A stretch of 64,000 bases of DNA from an uncultured Eubacterium sp. (GTDB lineage Bacteria; Bacillota; Clostridia; Peptostreptococcales; Anaerovoracaceae): contig CAMNSS010000014.1 in assembly GCA_946555345.1 (NCBI GenBank), positions 27,977 through 91,976 on the forward strand, given 5' to 3'. The position numbers and the translations under genes were made by a program. The notes beneath the pieces are model-generated. The model was given only the letters and a program-made list of their open reading frames with translations. It made no database searches and was not told the origin of the DNA. Every line of letters begins with the position of its first letter. The first letter of the stretch is position 1. This document shows positions 44,906 through 55,415 of this stretch, piece by piece.

Positions 44906-46440
44906 GCCCCCTCCGATGTAATTTAATGGCACAGGGGAGCATCCGGCGACAATGCCCTGCAATTCCGTGCGGCTTATCTCTGTCCACCCAACCCTAGCAT
45001 TCACCATTAAGGATTCCTCTTGTATACCCAATGTAACAGGTAAATCCTTTACGGCTGCTTTGCCCTTCAAAACACCATTGCTGCATCCCCGCCCGAATTT
45101 CCCCCGCTCTTCATGGGACATCGTTTCAATGGCCTGCCTGACGGCTTTGCTGCACGGATGAAACTGGTATTCCAAAAAACTGCCTGGCATGGTTTGCGTA
45201 TCCCTGCGTGGGCAGGCAATTTTCCGGTCCTCTTGCCTATTGCAATTGGGTTTCATAATGCTGCCGCTATGGTGCTGTTGCCGTTGGTTTCCCCCGCATG
45301 GGCGCTGCCGTCGGTGCTAGTGCCGCTGGCGGCAGGCTTAAATTCTGTTGGCGGATTTGCATTAATCCCGCCAAGTGTTTTTCTGCATTGGCGTTGGCAT
45401 ATGGTGTGTTCTGGCTATGCCAAAAAGCAATATGTTCTGTTTGCCAAGCTTCCTTTCCTATTGAACTAGTAGTTGCCCTGTCTCGTTTATGCAGGTTCTG
45501 CCACAGTATCCACCGGGTAGTTTTCGGCGTTCCCTTGCCCGTGTCCTTGGGTGCGGGGTTCGCTGTCAGGCATTATATGGTTGTCCTGTTATTTCCGCCC
45601 CCGGTTTTCCTGTCTGCTTTCCTTGCAAGTAGCTCGGCATGGTGCTGGGAATCCAAAAACGCTGCCCTGTTTTTGCTCGTGTGCTTAAACAATCAAATCA
45701 GTTATTATGAAATAAAAAAATAATTGCGTCCCGTGCCTGTATCCCCGTTTGCGGGGCTGCCGCCCGTACGCCCTGCAATCTGCCGCCATGGGCTGGCGGT
45801 TGTCAATCCTGCGTTTTCCCGCCTGATTCCCTGTTGATGCTATGGCTGCTGTTAGGCTTATGGCGTTAATCAGCCTACTTTGCCATCGGGAATGTCCGTA
45901 AACCAAGGGATTTTCCAGCATAAAAAGGATGCACCACGTTTCGAGCATCCATCCTGCCGTGACAGTCTGCCCCTCATTTCATCCAGCAGGCCTTTCCATG
46001 GACAAGGATTCTCATAGGCAATATTCCTGCCATTTTACCAGGAACATTCATGGCATCGGGTAACTGCTTCCCCGTTTTCCTGTCCCGGAGTGTGTACGTT
46101 TTGTATCAGGAAAACAAACGGCTTGCACGGACGTTTATTCCAGGGATGCGCGTTGTTATTTTAGATGCCATCCTGGCAAATGTCCGGGGTTGTCCCCGTA
46201 TAACGCTGGCTGTCCCTGGCAGCTTCGCAATATATAGTTGTTGCCTTGCCTCCCTGCATGGCAGCCGGGCAGCGTCCTCGGTGCAGGGAATGCGGGCAAA
46301 GCCCCCTCGCGGGAAACGGGGCGGTGCGTGAACTCGCCTTGCGGCTCGGGCAGCACGCCCAGCTAGCCGTTTCCCCTGCTCAAAGGCTTTGGCATTCTGG
46401 TCTGCCCCTGCGGAATCTGCCCTTTTGCCATGCGAGGGAC
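44906..46440. repeat. spacer region B between cassettes 1 and 2
   Basis: No gene is supported in these 1.5 kb. The part 45770-46200 is the diverged copy of spacer A. The part beside the cassette (44910-45020) resembles the sequence at 48090-48160 beside cassette 2 (cacaggg, gccc.tcaattccg.gc). ctgcccttttgccatgc at 46416 recurs at 49107, each a short way past the end of an immunity gene. The long frame at 43820-45256 in the ORF track is out of phase in its first half and not a real N-terminus. Confidence 0.6.
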
Positions 46441-46450
46441 AAAACACGCA

Positions 46451-46828
46451 CTAATACATTCCTAATTTGTCTATTTCTTTAATTTCAAGGTCTAAGCACA
46501 AAATATACAGATTCATAGGAAACATATTAATCACAAATTCTTTAAAAACCTGTCCATCCCTGGACACCTCATTAACGTCTACTGCCTGCATGAAATACGG
46601 AATTTGCGCATAAGACAATTCTTTGTAAGGAAATTTTTTTTCATATACGGTAACATGTTCTGCCTTCACCTGGTAGCATCCCGTAAAGCAGTAGGAAATA
46701 TCTTTTTCAATGTCTTCAAACACCAGCTCCACTTCATCACAAAAATAATTGCATTCCAGCTTCATGACCCTAGCATCCCAGTAATCACTGTCCTCTATTT
46801 TCTTTACTAAATCTGTTAGTGTACTCAT
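46451..46828 (-). CDS. immunity protein of orphan Rhs cassette 2
   Basis: AAGGAGGAATGAC precedes ATG 46828, one base after the toxin's TGA. The 125-residue acidic protein reads MSTLTDLVKKIEDSDYWDAR, DVELVFEDIEKDISYCFTG-like strands and SYAQIPYFMQAVDVNEVSRD, ending NLYILCLDLEIKEIDKLGMY. It is a typical beta-rich immunity-like protein. I cannot name its family with confidence. Tight coupling to the toxin supports the role. Confidence 0.7.
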   Translation of the reverse strand: MSTLTDLVKKIEDSDYWDARVMKLECNYFCDEVELVFEDIEKDISYCFTGCYQVKAEHVTVYEKKFPYKELSYAQIPYFMQAVDVNEVSRDGQVFKEFVINMFPMNLYILCLDLEIKEIDKLGMY

Positions 46829-46829
46829 G

Positions 46830-48083
46830 TCATTCCTCCTTGTATGGTATATGCCCCTCTGGGCTCTTTTTAGGCACTACGTTGCCATTCCTATCCAGCA
46901 AATTTCCTTTACTGTCATATACATGGACATGTGGGTACTTTGTTGTTGAATCTGGCGGATCAATCCTCATTCTCATCTTCTCATTGGCATCTCTTATATG
47001 AATAAACCCGTTATGTTCTGTATATGTCCAATTTTGAGGAATACTTTCAAGTATCTCTTTCTTTGTCATGTTTGGGATGTCATTAACATTGAATTTATTT
47101 GCAATGTTCCCCTTTGCGCCTCCGAACCCTTCTGGTGTCTTTGTTGCATTTTTCAGTTTTTCCGCATCCGACAGTTTACCCGCAGCTTTCGAAACCCTTT
47201 TGACAGTCCCCAGGCTTCCAACAATCGGGATCGTGGCAGCAAAGGAAATGCCCGCATTTTTGAAATCCCATTCCGAAAGGTACAGCAGCCCATTTGCCGG
47301 GTCAGCGGCATCGAACACGAACCCCGCCATGTCGAGTGCCAGGTGCAGCTTTTCCGTTACCTGCGGGCTGTTCCTGTATTCTTCCATGACCTTGTTGTTA
47401 TATTCCCTGATGCGCTGGGTCTGCTCCATCGCAAGGAGCATCTGCTGGTACAGGCTTTTATTCTGTTTTTCAGGGTCCTTGCTGCCCGTCGCTTTCCCGC
47501 TGTTTTTCTCCCCCGCATATGCCACGTACGGCTTGAAGAAGGATGCCACCGAGCCCTTGGCGGTTTTCAGCCCGGCCTTCATCTTGACTTTCACCGTAAC
47601 GGCCAGGTTCTTCGCCTTCGTTTTAACGGCATTGTATGCCTTGGCTGCCTTTGCCTTGGCATTTTGTACTTTTCCTTGATGAAGTCCTTTGCCTTCCCTA
47701 CCTTGCAGCTTATGCTGTTTCGCAGCTTGTTCGCCTTCTCTTTTGCCGTCTCGACCTTTTTGTCTATCGCCTTTTTCCCCTTGTTGTAGAGGCTCTTGGC
47801 TTTGCTCAGGATCGAGGTGTTTGTCTGCTTCTTGGCAGGCGTTGGTTTCTTGCTTGGGGCTGTCTTCTTCGAGGTCGTTTTTTTCTTGCTCGGGGAAGGC
47901 TTGGCTGGCGTTTTCTTGGCTGCCTTCTTCGGGGCTGGTTTTGCTGCTTTCTTCGCTGCCTTTTTGACGGCTTTTGCTGCTTTCTTTACGCTGGTTTTCT
48001 TTGCTTTCTTCTTGTCGCCGCCGGGGTCGTTGCTGTTTACCGGGTCATTTTCGGCGTAGGCGTAGCGGTTCTGGCTTTGTGTA
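46830..48083 (-). pseudogene. orphan Rhs C-terminal toxin cassette 2, polymorphic toxin type 24-like (frameshifted)
   Basis: Homology to the main gene begins near 48083 (SQNRYAYAENDPVNSNDPGG) and continues through the Lys-rich linker to KANKLRNSISCKVGKAKDF. The frame is lost in an A4 tract (T4 on plus, 47670-47673) and resumes as VQNAKAKAAKAYNAVKTKAK. A pretoxin region (FVFDAADPANGLLYLSEWDF, PIVGSLGTVKRVSKAAG) and the tip WTYTEHNGFIHIRDANEKMR, KYPHVHVYDSKGNLLDRNG and SPEGHIPYK follow. This agrees with the type 24 polymorphic toxin domain as I know it. No start or signal peptide is present. Confidence 0.75.
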
Positions 48084-49396
48084 CAGCCCCCCTGCGTGGT
48101 TTGGTAACACAGGGCATCTGGCTGTGGATATGCCCCTCAATTCCGCGCAGCTTTGTTTTCGGCTGGCTGCCCGTGGGATGCACCGTTTGCTGGCTTGTCC
48201 TGCATGCCCAGCCTGTCCAACGGATGCCGGGCTGGCGTTCAGCCTTGCAAAATATGTAAGTCCTGCATCCCCGTCCAGCTCTTCCCTAGCTTTTCATGGA
48301 ATGCCTTTCCAATAAGCCCCCTGGCGGCCTTGCTGCATAAATCCCGCCTGGATTTTCCGCATCCATTATACCAAAAAACAGCGGGACCTGCTTGCCCTGC
48401 TTCCGTTGGCGGCGGCTTGCCCTGTTTTTCACTTGTGCAGATCCCGGTTCAGCACCTGCCTGTCAGTCAAATCCCTATTCTGTCTGGGCTATGTTTCTGC
48501 CCATGGGATGCGCCATTTAATATTGTGCGGATGCCTGCCTTTTTCAGCCATAGTTTGCCTGTCCGCCTTCCTGTCAAATGGTTTCGCATGGCACGGGAAA
48601 CCAAGGGGCTGCCCTGCTTTAGTTTATACGTTTGAAGGCTAAAAAAGCCTGTTACCTAATTAGTCAGATAATTACACCCCTACTTGGAACTCCATTGGCA
48701 AAAAACTGCTGCGTCCTGCTGTCTGGTTCCGTTTCGTTATGCCGTCTGCTGCTGTTCCGTTGCGCCGCCTGCTTTGTTATGCTTTGCCGTCTGACTCCGT
48801 GATTTGCGCCCGTTGCTTTTATTGCTTTGGATGTTATACATCCTGCTTTGCCATTGCCCCCATTTCGCTTGATGTTTTTCCCATGGGCAATGCCATTGTT
48901 GTTTTGCTGGGAACGCTTGCTACGCCAGCTTCTGTGTTTTTGTTCCGCCTGTTTTCATTGCATTAGGCAACCTGCATTTGCCATTAAGGATGCCCGCAGC
49001 ATAAGCTGTTTTCCTCATTAAAGCGAATGCATATGTCCTTGTTCGGCGATCTGCATGGGCTGTATACTATTGTTTATCTGGCATTCCGACCTGCCTCTGC
49101 GTGGTCTGCCCTTTTGCCATGCAGGATACTGAAATAACATAAAAAGCACATTTCATTCTGTTATTCATTCATAGTTTTATAAAATATACACAATTACACT
49201 TTTCTCAAAGTGCTATATATACATATAATAAGATATGCGTTGTCTACCACCGTAGACAAAACTTAACAGTAAAACAGCATTAATCATTCCATAAACATTA
49301 ACCATTTATTTTATGATTCGATTTAATTTTTCTATTCCATTTTCCATACCTTTAAACAGAGCATAACCATGCAAACTGATTTTTTATTTTTAAACT
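48084..49396. repeat. spacer region C between cassette 2 and the main Rhs unit
   Basis: No gene is supported in 1.3 kb. It begins with the cassette-flank sequence shared with 44910-45020 and contains ccattaaggatgcc (about 48980; compare 45003) and ctgcccttttgccatgc (49107; compare 46416). It ends in an AT-rich stretch before the immunity gene. It is most likely decayed DNA of earlier cassettes. Confidence 0.5.
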
Positions 49397-49702
49397 TTAA
49401 TAATGATATTCTTTCCTTGTCTCCCAGCTATCGATTTTTTGTTTAACCTCCTTTGCTTTATTTCTAATGTCCATTGAACTAAAATACATATTAGGAATCA
49501 TTAACTCTTCTTCATTATCTGAAAACCTTGCAGCTATATCAGATAAATCACCTATAAACTCCATTTCCTCTGAATTTAGTAAATCATTATCCAGTTCAAG
49601 ATCATAAATTCTTGTAAATTCTTTACAGAATGTAGCTGTATCATATTCATTAGATAACAAGTTATTAATTAAATAAAATAATTGCTGCTTTTCCGTCATC
49701 AT
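49397..49702 (-). CDS. immunity protein of the main Rhs toxin, colicin D immunity-like
   Basis: The 101-residue acidic protein starts at ATG 49702 or 49699, about ten bases after the Rhs stop. It reads FCKEFTRIYDLELDNDLLNS EEMEFIGDLSDIAARFSDNE EELMIPNMYFSS, a helical pattern like the colicin D immunity family. That fits a tRNase- or BECR-type toxin tip in the neighbouring gene. It is AT-rich like the toxin tip. The exact family needs a profile search. Confidence 0.7.
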   Translation of the reverse strand: MMTEKQQLFYLINNLLSNEYDTATFCKEFTRIYDLELDNDLLNSEEMEFIGDLSDIAARFSDNEEELMIPNMYFSSMDIRNKAKEVKQKIDSWETRKEYHY

Positions 49703-49712
49703 TCATTTTCCC

Positions 49713-52700
49713 TCATTTCTTAGGCACTGCTGGCAAATTGCCTATTGCTTTTGTTGTATATTTAAAATGGTAGATAGTATTATTTGATTTTTCATATAAT
49801 ACCTCTATGTTATATATCTTTTGATTTTTATACATAGTTGCATAATACATAGTTGCATTTGATCCTCTAGGATCTGGAGCTGAATTTTTACTCTGTATAA
49901 CATCTTTTAATATTTGAACAGGCACTTTTCTATTTGGTTCATTCATATGTCTATCAGCAACCTTAGAAAAATTAAAAACATCCCTATTTTGATTATATTC
50001 CCGTCTCAAGTTTTTCACGAATTTCTTCGAAACTGCCGCTTCCGCCGCATACACGCTCAAATCCCCTGCGGTGTATGCCCAGCCTTTTTCCTTGGCCATG
50101 TTGGAATAATAATCCTTTATCCCTTTAACGGTGCTTACTGGGTGGCGCGCCATGTCGGCCATGCCCTTTGCAGAGTCCCACAGGATTCCCTGGAGCGGGC
50201 TTTGCCCCTTCGTCAGCGACGAGAATACCGTTTTGCCGAGTCCCTTGCCCTGCTTATACAGGTTGCTTGCCGCGCCTTGCATGAACCTTATGGCCGCATT
50301 TTTGCCTTTTGTATTGCTTAATGTTTTTGTGATTTTTCTGTCAATGCTTTTGGCTTTGTTGGCTGCCTTCCCCGCCTTGCAGCTTATGCTCTTCTTCAGC
50401 TTGTTCGCCTTCTCTTTTGCCGTCTCGACCTTTTTGGCTATCGCCTTTTTCCCTTTATTATAAAGGCTCTTAGCTTTGCTTAAAATCGAGGTGTTTGTCG
50501 GCTGTTTGGCTGGTGTTGGTTTTTTACTGCTTGCAGTTGTCTTTTTTGATGCCACTTTTTTCTTACTCGGGGAAGGCTTGGCTGGCGTTTTCTTAGCTGT
50601 CTTCTTCGGTGCTGGTTTTGCTGCTTTCTTGGCTGCCTTTTTGACGGCTTTGGCGGCTTTCTTTACGCTGGTCTTCTTGGCTTTCTTCTTGTCTCCGCCG
50701 GGGTCGTTGCTGTTTACTGGGTCGTTTTCGGCGTAGGCATAGCGGTTCTGGCTGGCGGGGCTGTAGAGGTTTCCGCTATAGCTGTCCTGGCTGGTGAAGT
50801 TCCCGCTGTCTGGGTTATAGTGTCGTTGCCGCAGGTATTGCAGCCCCGCGATTTCGGTATATTCTTCTCCATTATACCCGAATATGATGTCGTTGTCTTC
50901 TATTTCGCCTTCATTTTCTATTTTGCCGAATGGGTCGTAGTCGTAGCTCTTTGCTTCTTTGCCGTCCAGCAGCTCTTGGGTGGTGTTTCCCATCCCGTCG
51001 TAGAGGTAGGTGTAGTCTCCCGGTTTGTCTTTCGTGTATTTTACGGCCCGGCTGGTCAGGTTTCCTGCGATTCTGGCGTCGTAGTCGGCGTAGGTGTAGC
51101 TTGCTTTTTCCCTGCCTTTGCTGTCGTACTGGTACATCACCTGTGCGTTTTCATTGAAGTTCGTGTCGTTAAGGTAGCGGGTGATGTCGTAGGTGACGAG
51201 CGTGCCTCGTTCCGTTCCGGGGATGACGATGCCTTCGAGGTTTTCCGCGTCTATTTTTTCCCCGTTATCCCCGGTGATGAAGGTGCGGATGCCTTCCCAT
51301 ATGTCGCATATTTTCTTCCCGATGGCCGGCAAGATTGCCGGGTTCTGGCTTCCTGACAGTTTCAGGCTTCCCTGCATGCCGCCGTAGAGGAAGATGTCGG
51401 GGTCAAAGTATGCCCCGGTCGTTTCACTTCCTTGCGCAGGGTCTTCGTCGCCTTCTTCATCGCCGCCGCGATCCCGGTCTTTTCCGGCGTATTTGCGGCT
51501 CATCTGGAAGACTTTGTTGCCGTCCCCGTCATAGGTTGCCGCCATCAGGACCTGCCCGCCCTGCGAGACGCTGCGCAGGCGGTTTTCGATGTCATACTGG
51601 TAAACGGTCTTTTTTCCATTGCTCTTTTTTTGGATCAGGTTGCCGTTTTCATCGTAAATGTATTTAACCTTGTCTTTCGTCTTGCTGTTTTTCTCGCTTA
51701 TGATCTGGTTATCCGCATTATAGGTGACGGTAATCGTCTCCCCGTCTCCCTTTGTGACTGCCACCCTGTTTCCGACGGCGTTGTAGGAATAGGTCGCCCG
51801 CTTCAGCTTTCCATCCGTGTTCTGCGTATAGCCGGAGAGGTTTCCTGCTTTATCGTATGTAAAGCTGGTGGCGGCGGTTTTGCCGTCCTTCCTCTCGACC
51901 TCCCGGCTGATGCGGCCCGTGCTGTCATAGGCGTACTCATAGCTTGAAATAATGTGGTCTGCCTTCGTGTTGTCCAACCGGATCAGGTTGTCATTTTCAT
52001 CGTATGCGTAGCGGCTTTCCGTGCCGTCGCTCCTGCTGCATGCCAGGATATTGCCCGCCGCATCGTGCGTATAGCTTGCCGTAATCCCTTTGCTGTCCGA
52101 TACCTCTATAATATTATCCTCGCTGTCATAGCGATATGCGACAACCCGCCCTTTCGGGTAGGAAATACTGCTGATGCGGCCATACTCGTCATATGTGTAG
52201 GAAAGCGTCTGCCCGCCTGCGTCGGTATAGGATTTCACCCGCCCCAGCTCGTCGTATTCCGTGCGGCTTTCTCCCGATTCATCGGACATCGAAATCCTGT
52301 TGCCCGCTGCGTCATACCCGTAGACGACGGATTTGCTGCCATCGGAATATTTTTTCTGGACCAGGCTGCCGAGTGCGTCATAGTCATAGTCGATCTGGCT
52401 GCCGTCGGGATTGATTTTCGCGGTCATCCTGCCCGCTTCATCATAAGCAAACCGCGTGGTCCTTCCTGTCGGCGCTTCTTCCTTCGTCAGGTTGCCCCGC
52501 GCATCGTAGCTGTACTTCGTCTGGCTGCCGTCCGCACCCATGATATCGGTCAGGTTTCCCATCGCATCATAACGGTACGATGTCGTGCGGTTTTCCGCGT
52601 CCGTCGCCTTGATGAGCCTGCCCGCCGCATCATAGGAATAGCGCATCCGTTCACCCGCTTGGTTTGTTTGGCCCGTCAGGTTGTTTTCTTCATCATACGT

Positions 52701-55415
52701 GTATGAAACAATGCCGCCCTTAGCGTCCGTATGGGAAACAAGGTTTTCATTCTGGTCGTATTCATATGCGTTTTTCCTGCCGAGGGGGTCTGTCACGGAA
52801 ATAATGTTGCCGTTTTTATCATATGCATAGCTTGTTTGCCTGCCTGCCGCGTTGATCTCTGCCAGGAGGTTTCCCGCCCGGTCATAGGAATACGTTTCCT
52901 CCTTGTCCTTCTGCTTTTCCATGGCGAGGTTGCCAGCCGCATCATACGAATAGCGGATCTCCGCCAGGCTGCTTTCCTTCTCGCTTACCACCCTGCCCAG
53001 CGCATCGTACCGGTAGGTAATTTTGCCGCCTGTCGGGTATGTGATTTCCGTATTGTTGCCCGCCGCGTCATAGGCATACCGCGTGATTGCGCCCTTGCTG
53101 TTTTTCTCCGAAAGAAGCCTGTGCGCCATGTCATACGTGTAAACGGTGGTGCTTCCCGTGGATTCCCTTTCCTTCGATACGTTGCCCCTGCTGTCATAGG
53201 AATAGGAAATCGCAAAGCCTTCGCTTGTCTTTATCCCCGCGATCCTGCCTGCCGCATCATAAGAATAGGATGTCGCAAAACCGCTGTGAAGCCGCTCCTG
53301 CTCCAGCTTCCCGTCAAGGGTGTAACGATAGGAGGTGACTGCGCCCGATGCGCTTTTTTCCTTCGATAAATTGCCCTGCGCATCGTAATAGTACTGCTCC
53401 TTTCCGCCCTTCGGATGAATCACGATCGCGAGATTCCCCGCCTCGTCATAAACGGATTCCGTCACTGCGCCCCTGGCGTCTTTTCGCTTTATTTCATTTC
53501 CTGCGCCGTCATATAAATATTCTATGACATTCCCTTCCGGGTCTGTCTCGCTGGCCAGGTTGCCTTCCGCATCATAGGTATACGATGTAACGCCGCCCTC
53601 TTCGTCCGTTTCCTTTACGGTCTGGCCTGCCGCATCGTATGCATAGCTGTACTTGCTCCCGTCCGTGTTTATCTCTTCCAAGAGGTTTCCTGCCGCATCA
53701 TAGCGGTATGATGCGGATTGTCCCAGCGGGTCTGTTTCCCCGGTGGTATTGCCGTGCCAGTCATACGTGTAGCTGTAGGTCCTGTCCTGCGGGAGCGTCT
53801 CCGATACCAGGTTTCCCGCTTCATCATACTGGTAAACGGTCCTGCTTCCGTCATTTTCAGTAAGGCTTATGGGCTGGTCTTTCGCATCGTATTCATATGC
53901 CGTTTCATCGCGGTCAAAGCCCACTTCCTTTACCAGATTGCCATAAAGGTCGTATTCATAACGGGCGGTCCTCCCTGCCGCATCCGTTTCCTTGATGAGG
54001 TTGCCTTCTGCATCGTATTGGTATGTATTTTCATTGCCCGCATTGTCGCCGGTCTTTACCAGCCGCCCGGCCTTGTCGTACCGATACGTCTTCACGTAAC
54101 CGGCCGCGTCGGTTTCCCGGATCAGCCGCCCGTGCTTGTCGTATGCGCTTTCTATCCTTCCACCGCCGGGAGAAACCGTCGTCACCGCATTGCCCATGCC
54201 GTCAAAGCTTTCCTCGTATACGCCCTTTATTTCATCGACATAGCGGGTAAGGTTATCGGCTTTGTCGTATGCGTAGGAAACGCTGTAGCCGCGCCGATCT
54301 GTCTCCTTTATGAGCCTTTCCGCGCCATCATATTCAAATGCAGAGGTATTTCCAAGCGCATCGGTCATGCTTACCACCTGCCCGATACCATCGTATGCAT
54401 AGGAAGTCACGCCGCCGTTTTCGTCGGTTTGCCGGGTGAGGTTGGAATTTTTGTCATATTCGTATGACAGGCTACTTCCGTCCGGGTTTGTCTGCGTGAG
54501 GACATTGCCTGCAGCATCATACGTGTAGCTTGTGGCATTGCCCGCAGCATCGGTATCTTTCACGAGCCTGCCGATCCTATCGTATTCGTGCTGCTGCACA
54601 TTTCCTGCCGCGTCTGTCTCCGTCAGGACATTTCCTTCATGATCGTATGTATAGGCGGTGCGCCTGCCGTTTCCATCGAGGCTTTCCACCAAGTTTCCCG
54701 TCTTATCATACTTGAATGCCGTCAAAAGGCCGTTTGGCGCTTTCGTCCCGATGAGCCGGTTTCTGCTGTCATACGTGTATTCCGTCACTGCCCCTGCCCC
54801 GGTTTCCTCACGCAGGACATTTCCCTCGCCGTCATAGATATAAGCAGTCGTCCCGTCTTCTGCGGTTTTTTCCGTGATGCGGTCGCTTCCGCCGTCATAG
54901 CGGTACGTCGTTTCCCCGCCCAGCGGATTCGTTTCCTTGACTAGGCGTCCGAGGCTGTCATATGCATACCGTGTCATGTCGCCGTTGCCGTCGGTCCTTT
55001 TTATGATATTGCCCTGCCCGTCATACTGCTTTTCCGTCTTCGCGCCTTCGGCCGTGACCTGCCGGATTTCATTGCCTGTCTTATCGTAAGCGTATTTCGT
55101 CGTATCGCCATTGCCATCGGTTACGGCCGTAAGGTTGCCCTGCGCATCATATTGCAATGTGCTGGCGTTTCCCTCTCCATCGGTAATGCGTATGCAGTTT
55201 CCCGCCCCGTCATACCCGTAGCTTTCCGAAAATCCCCCGGTAGTCCATATGCCCGTTTTCTTTCCGTCAGGCGAATACATGGTTTTCTCTTCTATGCCTT
55301 CCGCATCCACTATGCTCACAGCCCTGCCCATCTGGTCGTAATACGTGGTTGTCGGATTTCCATTCCCATCGGTAACGGTTTTGGAAGCAGTCCCGTCATA
55401 TGCCGCAGGCATCAT
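49713..55415 (-). CDS. Rhs/YD-repeat toxin, C-terminal part with core and toxin tip
   Basis: The 1900-codon frame continues the Rhs protein after the break at about 55400. It holds several dozen YD repeats (Y-D-x2-G-N) and the core FGYNGEEYTEIAGLQYLRQR HYNPDSGNF to NRYAYAENDPVNSNDPGG. A Lys/Ala/Pro-rich linker, SKAKSLYNKGKKAIAKKVET, a pretoxin shared with cassette 1 (KGIKDYYSNMAKEKGWAYTA) and a unique tip of about 100 residues follow: VADRHMNEPNRKVPVQILKD, MYYATMYKNQKIYNIEVLYE. The tip looks like a BECR-fold RNase, which is inference. WapA-type proteins deliver such tips to neighbouring cells. The ATG at 55415 is probably not a real start. Confidence 0.88.
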   Translation of the reverse strand: MMPAAYDGTASKTVTDGNGNPTTTYYDQMGRAVSIVDAEGIEEKTMYSPDGKKTGIWTTGGFSESYGYDGAGNCIRITDGEGNASTLQYDAQGNLTAVTDGNGDTTKYAYDKTGNEIRQVTAEGAKTEKQYDGQGNIIKRTDGNGDMTRYAYDSLGRLVKETNPLGGETTYRYDGGSDRITEKTAEDGTTAYIYDGEGNVLREETGAGAVTEYTYDSRNRLIGTKAPNGLLTAFKYDKTGNLVESLDGNGRRTAYTYDHEGNVLTETDAAGNVQQHEYDRIGRLVKDTDAAGNATSYTYDAAGNVLTQTNPDGSSLSYEYDKNSNLTRQTDENGGVTSYAYDGIGQVVSMTDALGNTSAFEYDGAERLIKETDRRGYSVSYAYDKADNLTRYVDEIKGVYEESFDGMGNAVTTVSPGGGRIESAYDKHGRLIRETDAAGYVKTYRYDKAGRLVKTGDNAGNENTYQYDAEGNLIKETDAAGRTARYEYDLYGNLVKEVGFDRDETAYEYDAKDQPISLTENDGSRTVYQYDEAGNLVSETLPQDRTYSYTYDWHGNTTGETDPLGQSASYRYDAAGNLLEEINTDGSKYSYAYDAAGQTVKETDEEGGVTSYTYDAEGNLASETDPEGNVIEYLYDGAGNEIKRKDARGAVTESVYDEAGNLAIVIHPKGGKEQYYYDAQGNLSKEKSASGAVTSYRYTLDGKLEQERLHSGFATSYSYDAAGRIAGIKTSEGFAISYSYDSRGNVSKERESTGSTTVYTYDMAHRLLSEKNSKGAITRYAYDAAGNNTEITYPTGGKITYRYDALGRVVSEKESSLAEIRYSYDAAGNLAMEKQKDKEETYSYDRAGNLLAEINAAGRQTSYAYDKNGNIISVTDPLGRKNAYEYDQNENLVSHTDAKGGIVSYTYDEENNLTGQTNQAGERMRYSYDAAGRLIKATDAENRTTSYRYDAMGNLTDIMGADGSQTKYSYDARGNLTKEEAPTGRTTRFAYDEAGRMTAKINPDGSQIDYDYDALGSLVQKKYSDGSKSVVYGYDAAGNRISMSDESGESRTEYDELGRVKSYTDAGGQTLSYTYDEYGRISSISYPKGRVVAYRYDSEDNIIEVSDSKGITASYTHDAAGNILACSRSDGTESRYAYDENDNLIRLDNTKADHIISSYEYAYDSTGRISREVERKDGKTAATSFTYDKAGNLSGYTQNTDGKLKRATYSYNAVGNRVAVTKGDGETITVTYNADNQIISEKNSKTKDKVKYIYDENGNLIQKKSNGKKTVYQYDIENRLRSVSQGGQVLMAATYDGDGNKVFQMSRKYAGKDRDRGGDEEGDEDPAQGSETTGAYFDPDIFLYGGMQGSLKLSGSQNPAILPAIGKKICDIWEGIRTFITGDNGEKIDAENLEGIVIPGTERGTLVTYDITRYLNDTNFNENAQVMYQYDSKGREKASYTYADYDARIAGNLTSRAVKYTKDKPGDYTYLYDGMGNTTQELLDGKEAKSYDYDPFGKIENEGEIEDNDIIFGYNGEEYTEIAGLQYLRQRHYNPDSGNFTSQDSYSGNLYSPASQNRYAYAENDPVNSNDPGGDKKKAKKTSVKKAAKAVKKAAKKAAKPAPKKTAKKTPAKPSPSKKKVASKKTTASSKKPTPAKQPTNTSILSKAKSLYNKGKKAIAKKVETAKEKANKLKKSISCKAGKAANKAKSIDRKITKTLSNTKGKNAAIRFMQGAASNLYKQGKGLGKTVFSSLTKGQSPLQGILWDSAKGMADMARHPVSTVKGIKDYYSNMAKEKGWAYTAGDLSVYAAEAAVSKKFVKNLRREYNQNRDVFNFSKVADRHMNEPNRKVPVQILKDVIQSKNSAPDPRGSNATMYYATMYKNQKIYNIEVLYEKSNNTIYHFKYTTKAIGNLPAVPKK

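Noticed and set aside
44560-45256. N-terminal half of the 478-codon ORF ending at 43820
   Set aside because: It is out of frame with the Rhs-homologous reading (Gln/Lys/Cys-rich shadow), and the real homology switches frame at the T4 tract.
50820-54467. Several long plus-strand ORFs across the Rhs gene (178 to 250 codons)
   Set aside because: They mirror the YD-repeat code on the other strand, giving repetitive Val/Ile/Ala-rich sequence with no start signals.
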